64,000 bases of DNA from Aculops lycopersici (lineage: Eukaryota; Arthropoda; Arachnida; Trombidiformes; Eriophyidae), in the NCBI GenBank assembly GCA_015350385.1, contig WNKI01000002.1, forward strand, positions 1,607,154-1,671,153, written 5' to 3'. Shown one piece after another: positions 13,201 through 21,952 of this stretch. The notes beneath the pieces were generated by a model. That model had not been told where the DNA came from. It saw only the letters and a list, made by a program, of their open reading frames with translations, and ran no database searches. Position 1 is the stretch's first letter. Every line of letters starts with the position of its first letter. Both the position numbers and the translations under genes were made by a program.

Positions 13201-14228
13201 TGTCAGTTACATCCAAGAAAGATCTGCAAAGGTCACGACTCTATGTGAGCTTTGCAGGCGAAGAGGGTCTAGATTATGGAGGACCTTCGAGAGAGTTCTT
13301 CTTCCTCTTATCTCGAGAGCTTTTCAATCCATATTACGGCTTGTTTGAATACTCTGCGAATGATACTTACACGGTGCAAATATCTCCCATGTCAAGATTC
13401 GTTGACAATTATCACGACTGGTTCAAGTTTAGTGGCCGAATGCTTGGCTTGGCTTTGATTCATCAGTATCTACTGGATGCTTTCTTCACAAGGCCATTCT
13501 ATAAAGCTTTGTTGAAGTTATCATGCTCCTTATCCGATCTTGAATATCTAGATGCAGAGTTTCACCAGAGTTTACAATGGATTAAGGACACCGATATATC
13601 AGATCTCGACCTGAATCTAACTTTCTCTGTCGATGAGGTTGTTGCAGGATCTGTGATTGAGAAGGAGCTCAAGCCAAATGGAAAGAACGTTGCAGTTACC
13701 GAGAAGAACAAACGAGAGTATATTGATAAGATGGTCAAATGGAGATTAGAGCGAGGAGTGACGGAGCAAACGAAGAGTCTTGTCGATGGTTTTCACGAGA
13801 TTATTGACCACCGTCTTGTTAGTGTTTTTGATGCCAGGGAATTGGAATTGGTTATTGCAGGCACTGCTGAGATTGATGTCAAAGATTGGAGGAAGAACAC
13901 TGACTATAGAGGCGGATATCACGACTCGCATATGATTATTCAATGGTTTTGGATAGTTATCGAGCAAAAGTTCAACAACGACCAACGACTTAGACTATTG
14001 CAATTTGTCACCGGAACCTCGAGTATTCCTTATGAAGGATTTGAGGCCTTGAGAGGCAGCAATGGGCCGCGAAAGTTTTGTATCGAGAAGTGGGGAAAGC
14101 CCACGAGTTTACCGAGAGCACATACTTGCTTCAATCGACTCGACCTACCGCCTTATAACTCGTACGATATTTTATATGAGAAATTGTTACTAGCCGTAGA
14201 AGAATCCGCGAGTTTTGGGATAGAGTGA
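10203..14228 (+). CDS. Hecw: HECW-like HECT-type E3 ubiquitin ligase
   Basis: Single exon, 1341 residues. The first 400 residues are Ser/Asn/Thr-rich and disordered. WW domain 1 lies at about 403-435 (HWEARLDAHGRVFYIDHERR). WW domain 2 at about 726-759 begins MGWEVKVDDQGKSFFIDH, with the second Trp replaced (TTYVDPRLP). The HECT domain spans about 980-1341 and contains GLDYGGPSREFFF and the catalytic loop HTCFNRLDLPPY with Cys1309. The second WW lying upstream of a helical box and the HECT, plus the long linker, fit HECW1/2 (NEDL) rather than NEDD4. HECT ligases take ubiquitin from an E2 on the active Cys and pass it to PPxY-type substrates bound by the WW domains. No C2 domain is seen. AATAAA at 14243-14248 lies close to the convergent neighbour. 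Confidence 0.9.
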   Translation: MVRSSKKESSNKHSANGCDGGNHINSNPRALRSNAAVGQLLIATSRASGTSSITANNQPTSVTMTSLPYIPGQPNHPSPLSLTNNNGLNFLNRATPDSRHAQIMSGASLLRQEFFVKNTNNNPVDIPTSQHSADQVPMTASTAVDTCDPIPLATLDITDRLAKVGDKETSTDNSVTANPSISTFSNKLSDQNITTSDYLVIAPNGNTAQNKVVNSHPKLILRSAKEGLEPNLDLINNLRSLIFDGSDNNNITNGNIDTENLANFIPSSSDGDHATNQGKKTDASNIGAAILKTENLSADKNSNIIKLVGPFIPVTSSSEPVPGPSGLNKSSNNHIDPLPSAKSQQNDPTSTRSPEKKINSRSGRRARRSAAHDKRFATISKLPTMAIATGDPTQQIKDINKDLPVHWEARLDAHGRVFYIDHERRTTTWERPPSVSNVGSSVIKIEPPQSRTTKIEVGNLSITGSQSNGPNVTPNNGQAPKPQTRSRTDESTEHQRVLLDRRYTLRRTISSRRTSKPSEDSFSEAGPSQPAESSPLLDPVAMKASPSTFKASILSNDAIDGNCMSASSTSRARSYNVNIDQANFIQRQVAAQVQEPRPGTSQQQQSTVQSLQNHDQTLQPTISQPKASQTGLKSPGIDIQRQALSKDAISISIACPSALKFLNRSDFFNLLHLNDEALMLYNTSTNLKYIVNKVRNDKLNSAYERYQHNKDLVAFLNKFTLKHEPFPMGWEVKVDDQGKSFFIDHIRKVTTYVDPRLPSEMPLINPNIVPLHDHRTPFNVTENSQPVPSTSSAISPNVSSTVNDSPSTSRALRPSDQLPSLSSCASPRIGQLSTGSAVSPPAGLSGPSTSIPSQSSTLSYEHKIIAFLKQPNIFDLIKERRSAASLLNSSLRDRINQIRKGGVSVLKKYGHDVNLMMLISLFDAEIDSIGHSGAAARLSHRPKPRSSVDRIMAPGKRDFEEKLRYFYKKLEQKNFGHGPNKLKLGIRRDHVLEDAFTKIMSVTSKKDLQRSRLYVSFAGEEGLDYGGPSREFFFLLSRELFNPYYGLFEYSANDTYTVQISPMSRFVDNYHDWFKFSGRMLGLALIHQYLLDAFFTRPFYKALLKLSCSLSDLEYLDAEFHQSLQWIKDTDISDLDLNLTFSVDEVVAGSVIEKELKPNGKNVAVTEKNKREYIDKMVKWRLERGVTEQTKSLVDGFHEIIDHRLVSVFDARELELVIAGTAEIDVKDWRKNTDYRGGYHDSHMIIQWFWIVIEQKFNNDQRLRLLQFVTGTSSIPYEGFEALRGSNGPRKFCIEKWGKPTSLPRAHTCFNRLDLPPYNSYDILYEKLLLAVEESASFGIE

Positions 14229-14333
14229 TGGTTGTGATTTTCAATAAACAACGTTAACTTCCACTGAGAAACCAGATAAACGATAAATAATTTATTCCTT
14301 GCGCTTGAGATCTAACTTGCTCATGCTAAAACT

Positions 14334-15062
14334 TCAGCTCTTTGTTTCCAGCCTCTTCATTGCATCCATTCTGACATCCTCCAAATCCTGATTGTTAAAT
14401 TTCCTACCATTTGCATGTACTAAAACGTCGCACTTTCGATCATCTTCTGCACCTAGGACAAATAGGTCAATTTCTGGATGCTCGGATGCTGCGGTGTTAT
14501 AAGCTACTAACCTTCGTAGTGAAGGTATCCTAAGTAAAGCCTCGAGGGCATAGATTGAAATGCGCGGATTTTCGCTAATATCGATCTCATTCAGTGTTGT
14601 GGAGTTTCTAAATTGGCGAGCTAGTTGATCACAGGAAAATTCATCGAGGTGAGGATTTGATCTCAAGTCAAGGAATTCAAGATGTTCCAAGCCGACAAAG
14701 TTATCTATACCTTCTGTCAGAAGGTTAGTTTTAAAGGCGCTGATTGCATACAATTTGAAAGATTTATCATAATCAGGAGGTAAATTTTTTGTCTTGTTTA
14801 TCCATATACCTCTATGATTCATAACTTTTCCTCTACATTTTCCGATAACAAACTTCGCCACAGCTAAATCTGATCCATATTTTTGGTGTTCCAAAACCTT
14901 GATTGTCTGGACTCTCACTCTCGCTTTGTACACTTGATCGTGCCACCATTGTTTCCAAAACCAATCGTCGTATGCTCTCCGAGAGGTTATCTTGAGATCA
15001 ATCCTAGTAGTGATCAACTTGGAAACGAGCTCGCCAATGTTCTGTGGGGTCCTCAGACTCAT
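14334..15062 (-). CDS. DMAC2/ATP5S-like mitochondrial leucine-rich-repeat protein
   Basis: About 242 residues from the first ATG of the open frame, which is open back to 15104. The N-terminal part (AYDDWFWKQWW; YGSDLAVAKFVIGKCRGKV) and degenerate leucine-rich repeats (GLEHLEFLDLRSNPHLDE; TLNEIDISENPRIS; SLRRLV) match the layout of DMAC2 (ATP5SL) and DMAC2L. DMAC2 is known as a complex I distal-arm assembly factor and DMAC2L as a factor linked to ATP synthase. A CATAG acceptor-like site ends at 15105 (minus strand), so a short upstream exon carrying the mitochondrial presequence is possible; I could not place it with a matching phase. The gene ends 105 bp from the convergent HECT ligase, and TTTATT at 14291-14296 is its likely polyadenylation signal on the minus strand. 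Confidence 0.6.
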   Translation of the reverse strand: MSLRTPQNIGELVSKLITTRIDLKITSRRAYDDWFWKQWWHDQVYKARVRVQTIKVLEHQKYGSDLAVAKFVIGKCRGKVMNHRGIWINKTKNLPPDYDKSFKLYAISAFKTNLLTEGIDNFVGLEHLEFLDLRSNPHLDEFSCDQLARQFRNSTTLNEIDISENPRISIYALEALLRIPSLRRLVAYNTAASEHPEIDLFVLGAEDDRKCDVLVHANGRKFNNQDLEDVRMDAMKRLETKS

Positions 15063-15715
15063 GTTGCAGTACAAGCAACTTTGGTCCTCGATGAATAGAT
15101 TCCTCTATGGCAATCAACCCCAGGGTTTGTGGATCTTTGAAACCAATAAGACTGAATGCTCTTCCTCAATAATTTGCGGGCGGAGAATATTATGTATAAT
15201 GATTGCATCCGATATACGATGCAACTTTAAGCCTCGTCGAATATCCTCGCTGATTTGCAATTGTGCGCTCCAAAATCAGCGTAACCCAGCGAATCTCATT
15301 GTTTAGAATTTAGCAAGCGTTTTAATCTAGCCATTGGATAGATGCAGTGTGGTTTGTTTCTGCGCGTGTGTTCACGAGGGAGCAAGTGAAAACAGTCGCA
15401 GCAGTGTAGGCGGACCAGAAAAGTATCGGCGTGAATCGGGCCATATGAGACATGCAAACGTTTTCACTTAAATTATCTTTTCGAAAAGAATATTTTTAGG
15501 AATCTAGTAAATTAATGTTATACACCTCGACTAAAGCTGGAAATTTGGAACAGCGGCTTTAGCTAGTATCGATGCAAGTTTAGCCTTCAAAATTGAATGT
15601 ATTGTATACATGCAAATATTTGTCGCAAGAGAAACTATATCAATATTCTAACTTTAGAAACAGCGTTAGGGATCTTTATTTGAGTCATCATACTCATGTC
15701 CACGAAGCTTCACAA
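15063..15715. other. Divergent promoter region
   Basis: Shared upstream region of the minus-strand DMAC2-like gene and the plus-strand unknown gene. It may hold a 5' exon of the former. No TATA box stands out. Confidence 0.4.
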
Positions 15716-17707
15716 ATGTCCGAAACAAACGGTGTCACCGTGAAGATGGAGATGCCCAGTGGAGAGGGTGAGGAGGCAAGGGTGCAAGAGCAAACAAATA
15801 CTGAGGAGAGTATTAAATCTCAGGGCCAGGTTAGCGCGGACAGTGCTTTAAACGAAGACGATCTCGAGGAAGGTGAGCTCAAAGATGACGATGATGATGA
15901 CGACGATGATGATGATGTTTATGGCCGCAACGATAAAGAGTCGAAAAAATCCGAGGGATCTACTTCGAAGTCACCTTCCTCTTCATCCTCGTCTCCCCCT
16001 CCATCGCCCTCAAGTGAATCCAAAGAGCCAAGCTCTTCGAGAAGCTCCTCAAGAGGTGGCTCCAATATTGATTCAAGCAAATCGAGATCTTCGAGTCGTA
16101 TTAATAGTGATGATAGATTCAAGTTTGGGCGCGATAGGGGCAGAGATAGAGACAAGGACAAGCTTGATCCAAATGAGAAGGCTGCCAAACTTATCAGCAT
16201 GCGAACTGCACTATTAGAGGCCAGATCTCGTGAGATTGAGATGAAATTCAACAAGAACAAGACTAAACTAACTGGAATACCCAAAACTCAGCAACCTCTT
16301 ACTCTATTGAAAACACCCCCGCCGACTGCAGAGAACCTAAAGATGACAATAACCAAGCCATCAATCTCATATGCTGAAAATCCAAATCCTCCAAAATATA
16401 CACCTCCAGAGGTCGAGCGAGAGCAATCCGAATCCACGCGAAGATCTTCTAAGTCGGCCAAACGAGAGGCCAAAGAAAAGAAATCCAAGAAGACACCGAA
16501 AAAATCGAAGAAAAAGAGCTCGCCTAAGAAGCATAAGAAACACAAGTCGTCTAATTCAGCTAGGAAATCAGAATCTGTCGACGCTAGGTCGAGTCCCAAG
16601 GATCCCGAGCCATTGCCATATGTGGAGACCGAAAACCAAGGCCCGAGGACACCACCTGACAATCATGTTACAACTATAGACGACGAACAGATAGAGTGGC
16701 CTAGTCACCTGATCAGAATGACCATAACTCAACCCTCAATCTCATACAGCGTGAATCCAGATTCTGTCATGGATCCAGATAGGATTGGTCCACCTAGCCA
16801 TAAACGAAGAAAAAGTTCAGCTTCCATCTCTCAGCTATCATCTCCAAAACCAGGCTCGCCGTGTCACTATCGGCATAGGAAATCCAGCCGTTTAGATAGA
16901 AAATACTCATCCACATCGAAGCCAGCAGCTTATGGAACAGATCTCAATTCAGATTATGAATGGTGTTACAACTACTTCATAAACTCATTCGATATGTCGC
17001 CCGTCCAAGCTCAACAACAAGCCTTTGTAACCATGATCGCAGTAAACTCATATGAGAAACCTGCACTTGAAAAGTGGTTAAATACTAGAGGATTCACCAT
17101 CCTATCACACGAAGATGAAGAGAATCCAGATTCTCAAGATAACATAAACCAGACCTTGTCGGAAAATACCGATGCAATATCAAGCGATGATAAACTCGAT
17201 CTAAAGAGTAGCCAGTCCACGATTTCAACTATTGTTACTAGAATTGCGCGAAATCAGGTGAATAGAGACATTGATGAAGCCATGGATTACAGGCCTGATG
17301 CAGATGTCCCCGAGAGTAATGAAACTCCATCTCTGAACAGTGACTCTACCATGGAGGTTGAAGCTAAGATTGAACCTAAATCTGATCTTGTCGCCAATGT
17401 GGAGATCAAGAAGGAGGATGATGAGTCTCAGCTGGAGCAGAAACCGGATTGTGGGAAGCAAGAAGAGGAAGCGCTAATCGAGAAGAAACCCACAGATGAG
17501 CCCGAGGCCAAGATCATTCCAACGATATCACCTAACAAGAGTATTGTTTTACGCCCAATCAAGCCCAAGATTACTGTACTCAAATCTAGGAGAGAGATTG
17601 TCCTACCGAACGGGCAAGTTCTACCGCCAGGGACCATTCAAAAGATAGTACATCCATACCCGAGATTAGATTCTGAGGTACTCCACAGTTGTTTTGACAT
17701 GCATTAA
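15716..17707 (+). CDS. Unrecognised acidic and lysine/serine-rich, probably nuclear protein
   Basis: I do not recognise this protein. The frame is open from ATG 15593, but the Met at 15716 (MSETNGVTVKME) looks the likelier start and gives 663 residues. In order it has an acidic motif EEGELKDDD with a run of 11 Asp, a Ser-rich tract, a basic Arg/Asp stretch, a Lys-rich block (KSKKTPKKSKKKSSPKKHKK) that should act as a nuclear localisation signal, and a compact, less biased segment YEWCYNYFINSFDMSPVQAQ near 410-460. The tail is acidic and ends in a basic/aliphatic stretch. A short motif is duplicated: MTITKPSISY at nt 16343 and MTITQPSISY at nt 16718. The composition recalls RNA-processing or chromatin scaffold proteins, but no zinc finger, RRM or RS domain is present. 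Confidence 0.7.
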   Translation: MSETNGVTVKMEMPSGEGEEARVQEQTNTEESIKSQGQVSADSALNEDDLEEGELKDDDDDDDDDDDVYGRNDKESKKSEGSTSKSPSSSSSSPPPSPSSESKEPSSSRSSSRGGSNIDSSKSRSSSRINSDDRFKFGRDRGRDRDKDKLDPNEKAAKLISMRTALLEARSREIEMKFNKNKTKLTGIPKTQQPLTLLKTPPPTAENLKMTITKPSISYAENPNPPKYTPPEVEREQSESTRRSSKSAKREAKEKKSKKTPKKSKKKSSPKKHKKHKSSNSARKSESVDARSSPKDPEPLPYVETENQGPRTPPDNHVTTIDDEQIEWPSHLIRMTITQPSISYSVNPDSVMDPDRIGPPSHKRRKSSASISQLSSPKPGSPCHYRHRKSSRLDRKYSSTSKPAAYGTDLNSDYEWCYNYFINSFDMSPVQAQQQAFVTMIAVNSYEKPALEKWLNTRGFTILSHEDEENPDSQDNINQTLSENTDAISSDDKLDLKSSQSTISTIVTRIARNQVNRDIDEAMDYRPDADVPESNETPSLNSDSTMEVEAKIEPKSDLVANVEIKKEDDESQLEQKPDCGKQEEEALIEKKPTDEPEAKIIPTISPNKSIVLRPIKPKITVLKSRREIVLPNGQVLPPGTIQKIVHPYPRLDSEVLHSCFDMH

Positions 17708-18318
17708 AGTTTACAAGGTCTAATCTCCAGCTAGAATGATGATAGGCCTCTTAAGTTATCTAGCCATGTTGGTATGGCTTGTTCTTGTTGTGTAATATGA
17801 TTCTCAAATGTTCTTCATCTTGATATTATCAATATGTTACGCGTCCTCAGTCTATAAAGTTTACATTGCAAACACGCGCAACACCTTGTTGTGAAATGAA
17901 AATTCACGCGCATGGTTTTCAAAATTTCCAGAGTTTGTTGACATTCCGTGCCGGGCCGAAACCATATTTACAGTATACCTCCGCCACACTTGGTCAAAGA
18001 TTTAAATCAATAATAATCGTGACAACTAGCATTCAGTTGACAAACCATTTATTAAAGACAGTGAATATATTTGACTTACGAACCACTAGATCACAAGAAG
18101 ACTAATGTTATCAGCGAATTAACGTTGGATTATGATGACTGAGCAACTAAAAGAGGATCTGGGATTTTTCTAAGTAAGATTGGAACAGTTTTCGCAACTT
18201 CTCTTGTTTCTAGTTTTTCTCAAGAAAATCAATCGACGTACTGAAATAAGTTAATCTAATCTATTCGCAAATTTATATTCTGACTGTAATCAGCAGAATA
18301 TAATTTTATTCATCGAGA
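17708..18318. other. Intergenic
   Basis: 3' UTR of the preceding gene and 5' region of INTS14. AT-rich, with no convincing ORF or promoter motif. Confidence 0.5.
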
Positions 18319-20205
18319 ATGCCTACGGTTCTGGCTTTAGATGTGTCACTGTCCATGTCTCGGATAGTCGGCACTTCGAAGCTGAACAAAGATGGAGAGG
18401 TAGCCGGTAAAGGTGCCGAGGAGTCGATGGAAATTAGGAGATTGGCTAATATTGGTTTAGGTTGCATTCTAGATTATTTGGCCCAGAAAGCTCAACTTGA
18501 ATACACAGCCCTAGTGGTTTTCTCATCTCTATGGGAGATTGAGCATGAGTTCACAAAGAATCACGAAAAGATTAAGGATAAGATTTACGATTTAGAAATC
18601 TACGACAAGTCTAATATTGTTAGCGCTCTTCGTGGAATATTGCAATTGAAACTCAATGAATGGTCTCAGAGCGGGCCTGTTAATATTATTTTAGTCACCG
18701 ACGGCCAGATATACAAGGAAACAGAGAGCAAAACATTTCACGAAGACGATTCAGATAGTAAGAGGAACGAAGCCCATGTCAATTTCTGTGATTTAGATCC
18801 TGAAGACCTGGATGGATCATTCGATTTTCCCTGCAAGTTGCAGATAGTTTGCCTTGCATCACCTCGAGATCCAATTCTGAAACGTAGCCTACCAATCTAC
18901 AAACAATTGATCTCAGTAGTAGACAAATCTACTACTGTATCTGACTGCCCAGTTATCATCGGACCCAACCACAGAGGTTGTAAACAATCGGCGATATGGT
19001 TGCCTGAATCAGAGAATCTAGATATTCCGCTCAAATCGGTCGAGGACACTTTCAGCAGCTTGGTTGATTTACACTATTGCCCATATCATACAACCTTGTC
19101 ATGTGGAAATCTTGCCTCGTTAGTTATGCTATCACCTGGTCCTACCGATTGCCTATTAGAACCCCTCAACAATGAGTTCGACGATTTAAAAAGAGAGAAA
19201 TCATCCACAAAACCGGGAGGTTCTCGGGAGACTTTTGTAAGTGCTCTCAACAAGTCCAAACTTTTCAAATTGAACGAGGAGATCAATATAATAGGATTCA
19301 TGCCGATAAGTGAGATTGCAACACCTGCCGTCATATCAAGACATCTTATTCTACCTATCCCTGACAGTAAATTCGACGAGAGTCTGAAGGCAATGCAAAT
19401 CCTCTCCCAAGATCTCAGTTCGCACAACAAGTCCACAAGTTTGACAGCTATTGAAGACCAATCACCAATCCCATCTGTTAAATCGAGGCATCCGACTAAA
19501 AAACTGAAGACAATAGGCGAGACACCGACTAAGAATGGAAGGATGGCCATAGAAAATCCTATCGAAATTGACATAACCAAACAACCGTCATTTAGTGTCC
19601 TCTTACACAACGGCCTAAAGTCTGAAAATATGGTTGCCATCTGTATAATAGGCCGGAGTGAAGAAACATCTGACGAGTGGTTTGGTATGATACATTCTCA
19701 TACAGATAGCAAAAAACATTCAAGTCTAATGTTGTCTCTTCTAATCCCAGGTCCGACTCCCGTGTCCTGGCTGCCCAATTTTAGAACTATGGGCTCGGCT
19801 GAGCTCAACTCGGATCTACCTCCAACAATCCGTGACAAGATAAGTCAGAATAAGAAAAACGCAGTTAAGAGTTATTCATCAAATAGCGTCATTTGGTTAG
19901 ATCCCGAGTCTGTCCAGACGGATGTACACAAAATCTTGAGGTTAGCCAAGAGGTCACCGGAAAGATCTGCTCACTTTTATAAAGAGCTCAATAGGATAAG
20001 AAAGGCAGCCATAAGTTATGGCTTTTTCGATGTCCTGCATGGGCTTGCAGCAATACTCGAACGCGAGAGAAATATAGTATTAACTGACCAGGCCAAAGGG
20101 TCTAGCCATGAGTTTTGGATACAAATGGAGCACGTTATTGCAAGCTTGAGAGGCAAGCTAATGGACAACAGTTATAATACAGTCATTGGTCCTCTCGATC
20201 AGTGA
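18319..20205 (+). CDS. INTS14: Integrator complex subunit 14
   Basis: Single exon, 628 residues (human protein about 518). It opens with MPTVLALDVSLSMS, the VWA-domain MIDAS motif DxSxS at residues 8-12. LEYTALVVFSSLWEIEHEFT and VNIILVTDG follow, all hallmarks of INTS14 (VWA9). C-terminal landmarks include EEWFGMIHSH-like SDEWFGMIHSHTDSKKHSS, VIWLDPESVQTDVHKILRLA and HFYKELNRIRKAAISYGF, matching the INTS14 helical C-terminus. INTS14 works with INTS13 and INTS10 as a module of the nuclear Integrator complex, which cleaves snRNA precursors and paused Pol II transcripts. Extra length comes from insertions near 270-310 and 355-400. It ends 46 bp from the convergent Src-family gene. Confidence 0.95.
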   Translation: MPTVLALDVSLSMSRIVGTSKLNKDGEVAGKGAEESMEIRRLANIGLGCILDYLAQKAQLEYTALVVFSSLWEIEHEFTKNHEKIKDKIYDLEIYDKSNIVSALRGILQLKLNEWSQSGPVNIILVTDGQIYKETESKTFHEDDSDSKRNEAHVNFCDLDPEDLDGSFDFPCKLQIVCLASPRDPILKRSLPIYKQLISVVDKSTTVSDCPVIIGPNHRGCKQSAIWLPESENLDIPLKSVEDTFSSLVDLHYCPYHTTLSCGNLASLVMLSPGPTDCLLEPLNNEFDDLKREKSSTKPGGSRETFVSALNKSKLFKLNEEINIIGFMPISEIATPAVISRHLILPIPDSKFDESLKAMQILSQDLSSHNKSTSLTAIEDQSPIPSVKSRHPTKKLKTIGETPTKNGRMAIENPIEIDITKQPSFSVLLHNGLKSENMVAICIIGRSEETSDEWFGMIHSHTDSKKHSSLMLSLLIPGPTPVSWLPNFRTMGSAELNSDLPPTIRDKISQNKKNAVKSYSSNSVIWLDPESVQTDVHKILRLAKRSPERSAHFYKELNRIRKAAISYGFFDVLHGLAAILERERNIVLTDQAKGSSHEFWIQMEHVIASLRGKLMDNSYNTVIGPLDQ

Positions 20206-20251
20206 GGTACTTAAGTTGATGTGGTTGTATTTTTATTATTGGCAGGAAGTT

Positions 20252-21952
20252 TCAATTTAGCCGGCTAAGCATTCCGGCATCCTTGTACTCAGTTGAGTCA
20301 GTGTCAAAGAAATATTCAAGCTTCCATTGAAGCGCCTCAAAAGTTAGTCGTTTCTGTGGGTCTTTGTGCCAACATTCCATCATTATGTCGTACAATGCCT
20401 TGGGACATCCTGGCATCGATTCATGAGTCATGCGCATTCCTTTCTCCACTTGTTGTAACACTTCTGAGTTCGTCATTCCTGGGTAGGGCACCCGACCGTA
20501 AGTTATCAACTCGGTTAGAAGAATACCGAATGACCAGACGTCACTTTTTGTGGTGAATTTGTTGAAGGTTGCGGCCTCAGGTGCAGTCCATTTAATTGGA
20601 AACCTAGCTCCCATCCTAGCCTCATATTCGTTCTCTTTGATAAGTCTTGCCAGTCCAAAATCGGCAATCTTGACAATATTACACTCACCCACGAGAACAT
20701 TCCTGGCCGCCAAATCTCGGTGGACGTATTTCATCGATTCCAGGTAGGCCATACCCTTGGCTATCTGTTCGGCCATATTAACTAGCACCTGAATTGTCAG
20801 TGCTTTGCCTTGTTTTGTTTGCAAATAATCTAGAAGGCATCCGTTTCTCATGAGTTCTGTTACAATGAGTATTGGTTGTTCTTGAGTGCAAACGGCGTAT
20901 AGTTTGATCAAGTGGTCATGTCTTAGCTCTTTCATAACTTGAGCCTCGGCGAGGAAGTCTTTGGGATCCATGGATCCCTCTTTGAGCATTTTAATAGCCA
21001 CTGGCTCTTTGCCATTCCACAATCCTTCGTAAACTTGACCGAATTGACCCGAGCCAAGTTTGCTCAACCAGGATAGACTATTTCTGTCGATTTCCCAAGA
21101 GTCCTTCGTCTTGTAAGATAGATCAAATGTTTCAGGTTTGCCCAGCTTGGCACAGGGCATTCGTAGATTGATACAAAGCCCATCGGCATCTTGGCTGTAG
21201 TGCTCGACTAACTCTTGTATTGTTAAAAAGGTGGTTCGTTTAGCGATAAAGTAACCGCCAGCATCCGCCTGCCGAATGCGATAGTGTTTGACATTACCGA
21301 AATCTTTGACGGATAAACTAAAGTCGTTTTCTCTGCTTTCACTATCACGTATTATAAAAGCTCCGTGTTCATTCTCGGGCATCTTAAGAAGCCTTTCTGC
21401 TTCGACTCGGCGAAGTTTTCCAAAGAACCATGGTTCTGCTTCAAGGGATTGAAAGCGAGCAACATAATTACTTGGAATATAGCCTCTCTGACCGGTAGCC
21501 TTGGATTCAGCCAGCCACCAGTCGCCTTGAGTATCATCGATGATTTCTAATTGTTCGCCTTTTTGGAATCTAAGGTCCTCAGCTGTTCGTGGCTCATAAT
21601 CGTACAAAGCAATAAAGATTTTCCTTTGCTGGCTAGCTTGTTGGATGGCGGCTTGTTGTTGATGGAAAGTTTTTGAAACAGTATCGCCGTTTTGATTCAA
21701 GAAATTGCTATTATTTGTGCCATCTGGAAAGCTACCAAGTAGGTTACTGTTAGGTTGAAATTCATTATTTCTAAGGCTAGCGACACCCTGTCTCAGCATC
21801 ATCGAGACATCGCTATTGTTTGCAGCTCTAAATTGTGCTTGCTGCGTTTGGTCCTGGCCAAAGAAGCCAGATAAACCTCTTATTTCGGGTGTTCGGCTAG
21901 AACTGCCGGCCGCCCGCCGGCGCGACTTCCTACTTTTGAGAATGTTGCCCAT
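20252..21952 (-). CDS. Src-family non-receptor tyrosine kinase (Src42A/FRK-like)
   Basis: Single exon, 566 residues. N-terminal MGN with following basic residues is a myristoylation/membrane-anchoring SH4 segment, followed by a roughly 90-residue unique region. SH3 lies at about 112-167 (ALYDY, GDWW, SNYV). SH2 lies at about 174-264 with phosphotyrosine-binding Arg202 in FIIRDSES. The kinase domain, about 290-545, has Gly loop [12 protein letters not shown] Lys321, HRDLAARN Asp413, DFG Asp431, activation-loop Tyr443 and APE. The C-terminal tail has a regulatory Tyr556 (STEYKDAG), so the closed-form Csk-type inhibition should be available. SH2 and kinase sequence seem nearer Src42A than Src64B, from memory. 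It would phosphorylate substrates at the inner plasma membrane. TTTATT at about 20229-20234 is a minus-strand polyadenylation signal within the 3' UTR shared with INTS14. Confidence 0.93.
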   Translation of the reverse strand: MGNILKSRKSRRRAAGSSSRTPEIRGLSGFFGQDQTQQAQFRAANNSDVSMMLRQGVASLRNNEFQPNSNLLGSFPDGTNNSNFLNQNGDTVSKTFHQQQAAIQQASQQRKIFIALYDYEPRTAEDLRFQKGEQLEIIDDTQGDWWLAESKATGQRGYIPSNYVARFQSLEAEPWFFGKLRRVEAERLLKMPENEHGAFIIRDSESRENDFSLSVKDFGNVKHYRIRQADAGGYFIAKRTTFLTIQELVEHYSQDADGLCINLRMPCAKLGKPETFDLSYKTKDSWEIDRNSLSWLSKLGSGQFGQVYEGLWNGKEPVAIKMLKEGSMDPKDFLAEAQVMKELRHDHLIKLYAVCTQEQPILIVTELMRNGCLLDYLQTKQGKALTIQVLVNMAEQIAKGMAYLESMKYVHRDLAARNVLVGECNIVKIADFGLARLIKENEYEARMGARFPIKWTAPEAATFNKFTTKSDVWSFGILLTELITYGRVPYPGMTNSEVLQQVEKGMRMTHESMPGCPKALYDIMMECWHKDPQKRLTFEALQWKLEYFFDTDSTEYKDAGMLSRLN

